From Lacipirellula limnantheis (GTDB lineage: Bacteria; Planctomycetota; Planctomycetia; Pirellulales; Lacipirellulaceae), in the NCBI RefSeq assembly GCF_007746075.1, contig NZ_CP036339.1, positions 186,001-250,000 on the forward strand: DNA of 64,000 bases, in the 5' to 3' direction. Both the position numbers and the translations under genes were made by a program. Below the pieces are notes generated by a model that was not told the DNA's origin, ran no database searches, and saw only the letters and a list, made by a program, of their open reading frames with translations. This document shows, in pieces, positions 43,482 to 51,272 of this stretch (position 1 is the first letter of the stretch; each line of letters opens with the position of its first letter).

Positions 43482-44963
43482 TTACTCCTCGATGCAGAAC
43501 AAGTGGTGATCGCCGCGGATGAAGATCTGGTTGCCGGCGATGGCGGGGGAGGCGTCGACGGGCTCGCCGACCGTGTTGGTGGCGAGGATGTCGAGCTCGC
43601 CCGTGCTGGGAATGACGACGGTCGTGCCGTCGCGGCCGGTGATGTAGATCTTGCCGTCGGCCCCGACGGGCGAGGCGTAGATGTTTTCAATTCCTTCGAG
43701 GCGCTTCTGGTTGATCAGCGGTTCGCCCGTCTTCGCCTCCAAGCAGGAGATGACGCCGTTGGTTCCCTTGGTGAAGTAGAGCTTGTCGCCGTAGAGCAGC
43801 GGCGACGGGACGTACGGGGCGCCTTGGTTGGTTTTCCAAGCAATCTTGTCGGTGTCGGTGATGTCGCCGGTCGCGTCGAGCGGGATGGCGACGATGGCCG
43901 AGCCGCGGTGGCCGGTCATGCAGTAGACGAGATCTTCGTACTGGATAGCCGTGGAGATCGGATTGGTCACCTGACCGCCGCACTCCCAGATGACTTCGCC
44001 GGAGTTGATGTCGTAGCTGCGGCTGCGGTTGGTGCCGTTGAGAATCACCTGCGTCTTGCCGGCGGCTTCGATCACCAGGGGAGTGACCCAGGTGGTGGGC
44101 TCTTCGCGATCGATCTGCCATTTGATCTCGCCTGTCTTCGCATCGAGCGCGAAGAGATGTGAGTCCTTTTCGTGGTCCCACGGGACGAGGAGGGTGTCGC
44201 CGTAGATGGTCGGCGAGGCGCCTTCGCCGAAGCCGTTGCGGGTTTCCATGTCGCCGAGGTCGCGTTCCCAGATGAGATTGCCGTCGAGGTCGTAGCAGTA
44301 GACGCCGTGCGAGCCGAAGGAGGCATAGAGGAATTTGCCGTCGGTCGTGGGCGAACCGGAGGCGTAGGAGTTGGTGTCGTGCATCCCTTCGTGCGGGGCG
44401 GCCTCGCGGGCGGTCTTCTCCCAGAGGATTTTGCCGGTGTTGCGGTCGAGGCAGAGGACGTTGAACTTGTAGATGTTGCGCGGGCCGCTGTCGCGCCGGC
44501 CGAAGCCGCCGAAGCCGCGTCCGCCGCCTGGTCCGCCGCGTCCGAAGCCGCGCTCTCCTCGTTCGCCACGCTCGCCTTCGCGGCGTTCGCGTGGGGCGTT
44601 GCCTGCCGGCGGGGCTGACTGGTCGCTGAAGCGACCAGTCCGGTTTTCGGGTTGGGTTTCTTCTTCGGCTGACGTTTGCTGGACGGCGTCGTCGGGTAGT
44701 TTGCCGGTGTCGACGGCGGTGAGGATGAAGACGCGATTTTCCCAGACGATGGGGCTGGCGCTGCCGCGGCCGGGGATCTCTGTTTTCCACTTGATGTTGG
44801 TTTCAGGATCCCACTTCGTGGGAGGCGATCCGGCGGGGGCGACGCCGGTCATCTCGGGGCCGCGCCATTGAGGCCAGTTGCCGTCCGCGGCGTCGAGGGC
44901 GAGCGCCGAGGAGGCAAGCGAGGCAACACACAGAGCGGTGAGCGGAACGAGTTTCAGCGTCAT
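43482..44963 (-). CDS. Exported PQQ-type beta-propeller protein
   Basis: A 493-residue protein. The signal peptide is at about residues 1-22. PQQ/BamB-like propeller blades follow, starting GNWPQWRGPEMTGVAPAG, with recurrent blade motifs (LDRNTGKILWEK, LDAKTGEIKWQID, YDINSGEVIWECGG, LEAKTGEPLINQKR). Between the first two blades there is an atypical insert (about 95-150). It includes NRTGRFSDQSAPPAG, encoded by a palindromic repeat found twice more in nearby intergenic DNA, and then an Arg/Gly-rich stretch (GERGERGFGRGGPGGGRG). The propeller may bind a quinone cofactor or act as a scaffold; catalytic residues cannot be assigned. It lies in a run with Tat, sulfatase and DUF1552 genes. Confidence 0.88.
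   Translation of the reverse strand: MTLKLVPLTALCVASLASSALALDAADGNWPQWRGPEMTGVAPAGSPPTKWDPETNIKWKTEIPGRGSASPIVWENRVFILTAVDTGKLPDDAVQQTSAEEETQPENRTGRFSDQSAPPAGNAPRERREGERGERGERGFGRGGPGGGRGFGGFGRRDSGPRNIYKFNVLCLDRNTGKILWEKTAREAAPHEGMHDTNSYASGSPTTDGKFLYASFGSHGVYCYDLDGNLIWERDLGDMETRNGFGEGASPTIYGDTLLVPWDHEKDSHLFALDAKTGEIKWQIDREEPTTWVTPLVIEAAGKTQVILNGTNRSRSYDINSGEVIWECGGQVTNPISTAIQYEDLVYCMTGHRGSAIVAIPLDATGDITDTDKIAWKTNQGAPYVPSPLLYGDKLYFTKGTNGVISCLEAKTGEPLINQKRLEGIENIYASPVGADGKIYITGRDGTTVVIPSTGELDILATNTVGEPVDASPAIAGNQIFIRGDHHLFCIEE
44618..44639. repeat. 22-bp palindrome inside a coding sequence
   Basis: ACTGGTCGCTGAAGCGACCA plus GT is a perfect palindrome except for the central bases. It lies in frame within the PQQ-type propeller gene and encodes part of RTGRFSDQS. 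The same 22-mer is at 47298-47319, and a one-base variant is at 45561-45582. All three are preceded by GGGGCT. Confidence 0.9.
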
Positions 44964-45560
44964 ATTGAACTCGATGGTGGAGTTAAGATGCGTGGTTTGG
45001 GTAGTCAGGTGAACGGTATTTATGTCGTCGAGTGACTTGTGTCGCGAAGCGTGTTTTTGGCGACAGAAATCAGGTTCTGTTGAGTTTGCCGTTTTTGTCG
45101 CGGCGTAACTCTTGGTTCTGATGGAAGTTGTGGAAAGGGAAATGCGTCAATCTATTTGTCGCGACAGTTGTCGTCGGCTGAGGGGAGGCGTTGGTGGACG
45201 TCGAATTTGTCGCGACAACGATCGGTGGCGGGTTTAGCGTGGGCGCGACGAATGGAGCGCGGATTTGGCGGATGTTCGCGGATTCAATGCGTGGAAGGTT
45301 CCACGATTCTGCCTTTCTTCTTACCCGTGCGAATCCGTTTAATCCGTGTTGATCCAGGTTCTATTCTTCTTGTCTTTCGATGTGCCGCTGCAGGGCGTGC
45401 ATTATCCCGCGTTAGGTGGCCGAAAGCTACGATTATTTTTGGCCGCCCCGCGGTAGAGGGAGTGAGCGCGGCGTTGTAGAGACAACACCGGGGGCGGCAA
45501 GGAGTTTCGCTCGGGACGACGGCGAGCGCGGGAACGCGCGCCGCGGTTGGGCGGGGCTAG
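44964..45560. other. Intergenic region with TGTCGCGACA palindromes
   Basis: No gene is supported. Two exact TGTCGCGACA palindromes (45157-45166 and 45208-45217, each preceded by ATT) and two partial copies (about 45040 and 45096) lie upstream of the PQQ-type gene. They could be binding sites for a dimeric regulator. Further along, 45240-45370 contains GCGGATTTGGCGGATGTTCG and AATCCGTTTAATCCGTG, which looks like dispersed repeat sequence. Confidence 0.45.
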
Positions 45561-45582
45561 ACTGGCCGCTGAAGCGACCAGT
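45561..45582. repeat. 22-bp palindrome, intergenic variant copy
   Basis: ACTGGCCGCTGAAGCGACCA plus GT differs by one base from the copies at 44618 and 47298. It sits 57 nt past the sulfatase stop. Confidence 0.85.
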
Positions 45583-45638
45583 CCCATGGGGAGCGGGGCG
45601 CCACGGGGTCGCGGCGCGCGAAGGGCGGGGGCCGCAGC

Positions 45639-47108
45639 TTACTTGGGGAGCGCCGGCTTTTCGTGGGGCAGCCCGCCGTCGCCGATGTCGAAATCGGGAT
45701 CGAGAATCGTCTTTCCCTGAGCGCCCAAAAACGCCGGCTGTGCTTTGATCCACTCCGCGGGCTTCTGCTCGCGCGCGTAGGCGACGAGCTTCGCTTCCAG
45801 CTCGCGCACGACTTCGGGATGCTCCGCGGCGACGTTCTGTTGTTCGCTGGGGTCGGCCGCGAGATCGTAGAGCTCGATCTTGCCCGGAAGGGGGGCCGAC
45901 TTGATCAGTTTCCAATCGCCCTGGCGGATAGCGCCGCGAATCGCTTCGAGGTGAATCAGGAGCTCTTTGCGCGACGTCGGCTCTCCAGCGGCGAGGGTCT
46001 TCCAAACGTCGCTGCCGTCGAAGGGATGATCGGGGCTGCCCTCCGCGCCGGCGAGCGTTAGCAACGTCGGCATCACGTCGACCATGTGAAGCGGCTCATC
46101 GACGATGCGAGCGGCCAGTTTGCCCGGCCAATTGAAGAACGCCGGCACTCGGACGCCCCCCTCGTGAAGCGAGCCTTTGCCGCCGCGAAAGGGGGCGTTC
46201 GACGCGGGGGGCTGGTCGCCGAGCGCCACCCCGCCGCTTTCGGCGCGCTCTTCTTCAGAACGTGCGCCGGTCGCGAAGAGGGCGCTGACGGCGCCGCCGT
46301 TGTCGCTAGCGAAGGCAATGATCGTGTTGTCGCGGAGGCCGCGCTTGTCGAGCGCTGCGACGATGCGGCCGACCTGATCGTCGAGGGCCATGATCATTGC
46401 GGCGTACTCGCGGCGAAGTTTGTTCTCAATGTGGCTGCAGCGCTCGAGATACTCCGGCGGAGCCTGATAGGGTGCGTGCGGGGCCAACGAGGCGACGTAA
46501 AGGAAGAACGGATGATCGGCGTCCTGTTCGTTGATCAACTTGACGGCTTCGTCGCCGATGAGCGTCGTGTAGTATCCCTCCTCCTTCAGAAACTCGCCAT
46601 TGCGCTGCCAGTCGATGACGCCGCCGCGCTCGCGGGTGAAGTAGTCGACTTCGCCGACGACGTTGCCGTAGAAGTGGTCGAAGCCGCGATGCTGCGGCCA
46701 GTACTTCTCGTCGGCATGCCCGAGATGCCATTTGCCGACCATGAGCGTACGGTAGCCGGCGTCGCGCAGCGCCTGCGGCAGCGTCCGTTCGTCGGCGGGG
46801 AGGCCGTAGGTATGGCTGGGGAAAATCACCAGCGTTTGCAGCCCGTAGCGCAACGGCATCCGCCCGGTCATCAACGCCGCGCGCGAAGGCGTGCAGACCG
46901 GTTGCCCGTAGAACGACTCGCAGCGGACGCCGGTGGTCGCAAGCGAATCGAGATGAGGCGTTGTGATCTCGCCGCCGCGATAGCCGAGGTCGGCGTTGCC
47001 GAGGTCGTCGGCCATGATGAAGACGATGTTGGGTTGCTTGCTCGCGTGCGCGAATTTGGGCGCGGCAACCGAAACGGCGGCGAGGGCGATGAGAAGGAAT
47101 CGCAGCAT
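45639..47108 (-). CDS. Secreted sulfatase
   Basis: A 489-residue type I sulfatase. The signal peptide is at about residues 1-22. The catalytic N-terminus is QPNIVFIMADDLGNADLGY (metal Asp33/Asp34). The formylglycine motif is VCTPSRAALMTGR (Cys72, converted post-translationally), followed by VGKWHLGH and FASDNGG (metal ligands near residue 300). The C-terminal subdomain has LYDLAADPSEQQNVAAEHP. It hydrolyses sulfate esters, probably on sulfated polysaccharides, outside the cytoplasm. A cognate maturase is not in the window. Planctomycetes carry many such enzymes. The ATG at 47108 begins a clean signal peptide. Confidence 0.95.
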   Translation of the reverse strand: MLRFLLIALAAVSVAAPKFAHASKQPNIVFIMADDLGNADLGYRGGEITTPHLDSLATTGVRCESFYGQPVCTPSRAALMTGRMPLRYGLQTLVIFPSHTYGLPADERTLPQALRDAGYRTLMVGKWHLGHADEKYWPQHRGFDHFYGNVVGEVDYFTRERGGVIDWQRNGEFLKEEGYYTTLIGDEAVKLINEQDADHPFFLYVASLAPHAPYQAPPEYLERCSHIENKLRREYAAMIMALDDQVGRIVAALDKRGLRDNTIIAFASDNGGAVSALFATGARSEEERAESGGVALGDQPPASNAPFRGGKGSLHEGGVRVPAFFNWPGKLAARIVDEPLHMVDVMPTLLTLAGAEGSPDHPFDGSDVWKTLAAGEPTSRKELLIHLEAIRGAIRQGDWKLIKSAPLPGKIELYDLAADPSEQQNVAAEHPEVVRELEAKLVAYAREQKPAEWIKAQPAFLGAQGKTILDPDFDIGDGGLPHEKPALPK

Positions 47109-47297
47109 GGGGGCGGCTCGCGCAGTGAGAAGATGGACGGCCGAAGAGACGCCTGCCGAAAAGTGCAATAAGAGGCGTGGCAGTTTGAGCGTAGTCTGCG
47201 GATTGCGAGTTACGCAAGCAGATTCTCATGCCGGCAGAGGAGTTTCGTCGAACAACTGCCAGGCACGAGGAAAGGCGGCGCGGTTCGCCGGGGCTGG

Positions 47298-47319
47298 ACT
47301 GGTCGCTGAAGCGACCAGT
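47298..47319. repeat. 22-bp palindrome, intergenic copy
   Basis: It is identical to the copy at 44618-44639 inside the PQQ-type gene and lies 27 nt past the stop of the DUF1552 gene. A CTGGTCGCTGAAGCGACCAG stem would form in RNA. Confidence 0.9.
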
Positions 47320-47346
47320 CCGAGGGGGCGTCGGAGCCTTGGGAGA

Positions 47347-48723
47347 TTAGGTCAGGTTGAGGCCGCGGGTGCTGTCGCCGAAGGATTCGGTTTTGATGCC
47401 CAAGGCATTGAGGACCGGCACATAGAGATTGCACAGCGGCGTGTTCGGCTCGCTGGCGATGTGCCGGCCGGTGGTGAACTGTTTGCCGCCGCGGCCGCCC
47501 AGCAGGATTGGCAGGTTGTTGGGGTCGTGGGCGTTGCCGTCGCTGAGGCCCGAGCCGCAGACGATCATGCTGTTGTCGAGCAGAGTCCCCTCCCCTTCGC
47601 GGATGTTGCGCATTTTTTCGAGCATGTAGACGAACTGAGCGACGTGCCAGCGATTGATCATGCTGTACTGTTCGATGGCGGCGGCCTGGCTCTGGTGGTG
47701 CGAGAGCTCGTGGTGGCCGCCGTGGACGCCGTCGATCAGCTGCGAGAAGTTCTTGTTCGAGACGCTGTTGGCGAACATGAACGTGCTGAGCCGCGTCGTG
47801 TCGGTCCAGAAGGCGAGCACGATCAGGTCGAGCATCAAGCGGACGTGCTCTTGATGATTCTCGGAGCCGGTGACCGCGGGTTCGTCGGGGTGGTTGGGCG
47901 CCGTGCTGGGGCGCCACTCCCGGGGATCGGGCTGCGAGTGGAAAGCGAGGCGACGTTCAACGTTGCGCACCGCGTCCATATATTCGTCGAGCTTGAACTG
48001 GTCGTCGCGGCCCAGCTTATGGCGGAGCGAGCGGGCGTCTTCCAGGGCCATGTCGAGGAGGCTTTGCGCGTCGTCGAGCTGGGGGCCGGCGCTAAGCGGC
48101 AAGCCGCTGTTGTCCTTGGCGCCGAAGAGACGCTGGTAGGCGGCGCGGGGGTTGATCTCACGGGCCATCGGCACGTCGGCGGCGCGCCAGGAGATGAACG
48201 AACCGTAGAGACGCGTGAAGCCGACGTTACTGTCGATGCCGCTGATCACAGGATCGATGGCGAGCTCCAGCGACGGGAGCGGCGTCTGCTGGCCGATGCG
48301 GCTGGCGGCGAACTGGTCGAGCGACTGGCCGCCGACGCTGAGGTCGGTGCCGGTGGTTTTCACGACCGGAAAGCCGGTGAGGAAGTTGGCCGTCTTGGCG
48401 TAGTGGCCGTCGCCCTGGCGGCTGTTCGGCTTGTCGAGGCCGGAGAGAACGAGGACTTCGCTCTTCACCGGGGCGAGGGGGGTGAGCGAGAAGGGAAGTT
48501 CGTAGTCGGGGCCCGTTTGTTTGGGGACCCAGTTGTCCATGAAGGCGCCGTTGGGGAAATAGAGCGCGGCGAAGCGCGTCGGCATGGCGGCCGTTATGCC
48601 CGAGTCGCTGGCGCGAGCGCGGCGCGTGAGGGGCCCCATCGCGTCGAGCATCGGGAGGGCGAGGGCCGCGCTGGCGCCGCGGAGGAAGGTGCGGCGCGGG
48701 ACGTGCCAGGATGGGTTCGGCAT
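47347..48723 (-). CDS. DUF1552 protein, Tat-exported
   Basis: A 458-residue protein with a Tat-like leader (VPRRTFLRGASAALALPMLD) and the DUF1552 pattern. That includes RFAALYFPNGAFMDNWVPK, VLVLSGLDKPNSRQGDGHYA, GVHGGHHELSHHQ and SMIVCGSGLSDGNAHDPNN plus LPILLGGRGGKQF. DUF1552 proteins are almost always encoded directly beside DUF1592/1585-type cytochromes in planctomycetes, as here (210 nt upstream). Their function is unknown; a role with the cytochrome in an exported redox or hydrolytic complex is inferred from this pairing. Confidence 0.93.
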   Translation of the reverse strand: MPNPSWHVPRRTFLRGASAALALPMLDAMGPLTRRARASDSGITAAMPTRFAALYFPNGAFMDNWVPKQTGPDYELPFSLTPLAPVKSEVLVLSGLDKPNSRQGDGHYAKTANFLTGFPVVKTTGTDLSVGGQSLDQFAASRIGQQTPLPSLELAIDPVISGIDSNVGFTRLYGSFISWRAADVPMAREINPRAAYQRLFGAKDNSGLPLSAGPQLDDAQSLLDMALEDARSLRHKLGRDDQFKLDEYMDAVRNVERRLAFHSQPDPREWRPSTAPNHPDEPAVTGSENHQEHVRLMLDLIVLAFWTDTTRLSTFMFANSVSNKNFSQLIDGVHGGHHELSHHQSQAAAIEQYSMINRWHVAQFVYMLEKMRNIREGEGTLLDNSMIVCGSGLSDGNAHDPNNLPILLGGRGGKQFTTGRHIASEPNTPLCNLYVPVLNALGIKTESFGDSTRGLNLT

Positions 48724-48933
48724 GATGTCCTGAGCCCCGGTAGGGGCGGTAGGGTTTAGCCGTGGGCGTGAGCCCACGGTTGCAGTTCATGTTTGTATCG
48801 TTGAGCCGCGCAGCGGCGGCACGGTTTGTGGTGTCGCCGCTGCGAGGCTAGATAGTCGAGTTGGCATTTGTTCCGTGAGCTCACGCCCACGGCTAAGTGA
48901 TTTCGCCGCTTTGCGGCTTGAAACGTTGGGCGA

Positions 48934-50931
48934 CTACTTTTTTGCGTATCTGTGTCTAAACGGGTAACTCATCGCGATTTGTTCGATCAGGACGCTGCTG
49001 CGGCACTCATTCGCTTCGAGGGCTTTCACGGTTTCGCGGACGACGCAGTCGTCAAACTTGCTTAAGGATCGGCCGAGGGCGTAGCCGAGCATTTTGCGGG
49101 CGAGGTTGTTGAGGAACTCGCCGCGGCGGGCGAGCAGGACTTGCTTGAGTTCGGCGGGGCCGCTGAAGGTTTGGCCGTCGGGCAGCGTGCCGCTAGAGTC
49201 GACCGGCTGGCCGGCGGTGTGGTGGCGCCACCGGCCAGTGGGATCGAAGCATTCCAGCCCGAAGCCGAGCGGGTCCATGCGTTGATGGCAGGCGGCGCAC
49301 TCGGGGTTGGTGCGATGTCGCTCCATGCGCTGGCGGAGGGTGAGGCCGTCGTGGACCTTGTCGTCCTCAGGGAGGACGCCGGCGTTGGGGGGCGGGGGCG
49401 GCACGCTCGCGCCGAGGACTTCTTCAAGGATCCACTTGCCGCGGAGGACGGGGCTGGTGCGGAGCGGCAACGATGTGGTGGTGAGCACCGCGCCGAGGCC
49501 GAGGACGCCGCCGCGGCGACGGTCGTCGAGCGCGACTTTGCGGAACTCGGCCCCTGCGACCGGCGACAGGCCGTAATGGGCGGCGAGGCGATCGTTCACC
49601 ACGGCGTAGTCGGCGTCGATCAGATCGAGCAGGCTGCGGTCTTCGCGGAGGATCGTTTCGACGAGGCTGACGGCTTCGCGGCGCATGTCGGCGGCGAGCT
49701 CGGCGTCGAAGTCGGGGAAGCGCTCGGCGTCGGGTTTTACTGTTTGGCCAAGCGCGCCGATGTTGAGCCACTGCGTGGCGAAGCTATCGGCGAGGCCGCG
49801 GGCCTTTGGGTCGGCGAGCATGCGGCGGATTTGGGCGCGCAGGATTGTTTCGTCGTCGAGCTTCGCTTCGTCGGCGAGCTGGGCGAGCTCGTCGTCGGGC
49901 ATCGTGTTCCAGATGAAGTAGGCCAGCCGCGCGGCGAGCTGGTGGTGATTGAGCGCGTAGACCCCTTCGGCCTCGGGCTCAGTTTCGACGAGGAACAGAA
50001 AGTGGGGCGAGATGAGGACGGCCTTGAGGGCGAGCTTGAGCGATGGGAGGTAGGCGTCGCCGCGGGATTGCGCGCGGTCGAAGAGCGTCATGAGGCGCGC
50101 AAGCTCGTCGTCGGCGAGAGGGCGGCGGAAGGCGCGGCGGGCGAAAGCAGTGAGGGATTGTTGGGCGGCGGCGCGAGGGGGGAGTTGGTCTTGGGGGAAG
50201 GTCAGTTGGGAGGCCAATGGGGAAAATGACGAATGACGAATGTCGAATGACGAATTGGGGGAGGTGGAGGCTTCGCCAGCTTCATTCGTCATTTCCTCGC
50301 GCTCGGGCAGCGCGGCGTCGAGCACCCGCGTTGCGGCGAGGAGGTATTGTTCGAGCAGCACAGGTGAGACGAACAGCGTGTCGCCGGTGTTGTCGAAGCC
50401 TTCGCCGCCGGAGCCGTCGGAGGGGAACGCGTCGGCGGGGCGCAGGTCGAGGCCGGTGAGGTCGCGGATGGTGTTGTTGTACTCGCTGCGGCTGAGGCGG
50501 CGGCTCATTACATGGCCAGCGTAGAACCGCTGGTTGGCGTCGGTCGCCAGCTTGTGACAATCGTCTTCGGGGCGGCGGTTCGCCTCGACCCAACCGATGA
50601 TCGCGCTGCGTTTTTCATCGTTGAGCTGATCGCTTCCTTCGGGAGGCATCTCGTGGAGATTGATGCGCTCCATGACATGCTCCCAAACATCGGGAGCGGC
50701 GAGGGCGTCGGCCGACGTCGCGTAGGGCGCCAGGTCGAGACTGCCGTCGGATTCCGGGCCAGCGTGGCAGGGCAGGCAGTGGTGCTCGACGATGGGTCGG
50801 ATCTTCGTCGCGAATTCGTCAGCCGGCGCCGCTGGCTGGGGTGCGGCGTCTTGCGCGATCGCGGGCGCGGCGATGGGCGCGAGGGCGGCAAGCGCGACGA
50901 GGGCCGCGGCGTGGAGGCGGGGGGCTGGCAT
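48934..50931 (-). CDS. DUF1592/DUF1588/DUF1585 cytochrome-like protein
   Basis: A 665-residue exported protein. The signal peptide is at about residues 1-26, then haem-binding HHCLPCHAGPES. DUF1587 follows (RRLSRSEYNNTIRDLTGLDL), DUF1595 (FARRAFRRPLADDELARLM), DUF1592 (LISPHFLFLVETE, ARLAYFIWNTMPDDELA) and DUF1588 (SPVLRGKWILEEVLG, ECAACHQRMDPLGFGLECFD, a second CxxCH). DUF1585 is at the end (LARKMLGYALGRSLSKFDDC). Between DUF1587 and DUF1595 an odd insert (SPNSSFDIRHSSFSPLAS) is encoded by an intergenic-type repeat. It pairs with the DUF1552 gene downstream. ATG at 50931 is used because the frame further upstream is repeat-derived. Confidence 0.93.
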   Translation of the reverse strand: MPAPRLHAAALVALAALAPIAAPAIAQDAAPQPAAPADEFATKIRPIVEHHCLPCHAGPESDGSLDLAPYATSADALAAPDVWEHVMERINLHEMPPEGSDQLNDEKRSAIIGWVEANRRPEDDCHKLATDANQRFYAGHVMSRRLSRSEYNNTIRDLTGLDLRPADAFPSDGSGGEGFDNTGDTLFVSPVLLEQYLLAATRVLDAALPEREEMTNEAGEASTSPNSSFDIRHSSFSPLASQLTFPQDQLPPRAAAQQSLTAFARRAFRRPLADDELARLMTLFDRAQSRGDAYLPSLKLALKAVLISPHFLFLVETEPEAEGVYALNHHQLAARLAYFIWNTMPDDELAQLADEAKLDDETILRAQIRRMLADPKARGLADSFATQWLNIGALGQTVKPDAERFPDFDAELAADMRREAVSLVETILREDRSLLDLIDADYAVVNDRLAAHYGLSPVAGAEFRKVALDDRRRGGVLGLGAVLTTTSLPLRTSPVLRGKWILEEVLGASVPPPPPNAGVLPEDDKVHDGLTLRQRMERHRTNPECAACHQRMDPLGFGLECFDPTGRWRHHTAGQPVDSSGTLPDGQTFSGPAELKQVLLARRGEFLNNLARKMLGYALGRSLSKFDDCVVRETVKALEANECRSSVLIEQIAMSYPFRHRYAKK
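50225..50255. repeat. ATGACGAATG repeat inside the DUF1592-type gene
   Basis: Tandem ATGACGAATG/TGTCGAATGACGAAT units, read on the other strand as AATTCGTCATTCGACATTCG, encode NSSFDIRHSSF in the host gene. A related tract lies outside the gene at 50968-51000 and another short one (TTCATTCGTCATTTCC) at 50281. It appears to be a mobile or expanding intergenic repeat that entered the reading frame without breaking it. Confidence 0.8.
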
Positions 50932-51272
50932 AACTCTTTCAGGATAGTCCAGCGACCAGGGAGGAGGAATGACGAAATCCGAATGGCGAATGACGAATGG
51001 CGGCTTGGGGAAAGGGGGAATTGAACCACTAAGGCACAAAGACACTTAAGGAAAGCACCAAGAAAACAGGACGGATTGTAAGAGGGTTTGCATTTCCGCT
51101 GCTCGCTCCAGCATCTTTTTCCTTGGTGACTTCTTCGTGCCTTCGCGACTTGGCGGTTAGGCAGTCTCCAATCGGAAAAGTTGCAAATGGCGAGTCGCTG
51201 CGCTTCCGTGTTGGTGGTTCCGTTTCAAGCTGATTAGAATACGGCGTTGGGGCATTTTCTCGCTGGCGTTTC
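50932..51272. other. Divergent intergenic region rich in repeats
   Basis: It separates the DUF1592-type gene (minus) from the pseudokinase (plus). It contains AATGACGAAATCCGAATGGC and following repeats (50968-51000), AAGGCACAAAGACACTTAAG near 51030, and CTTCGTGCCTTCGCGACTTGG near 51130. All are dispersed-repeat-like. No gene is supported. Confidence 0.5.

Noticed and set aside
46996..48759. 587-residue open frame on the plus strand
   Set aside because: Shadow of the DUF1552 and sulfatase genes, whose family motifs are clear on the minus strand.
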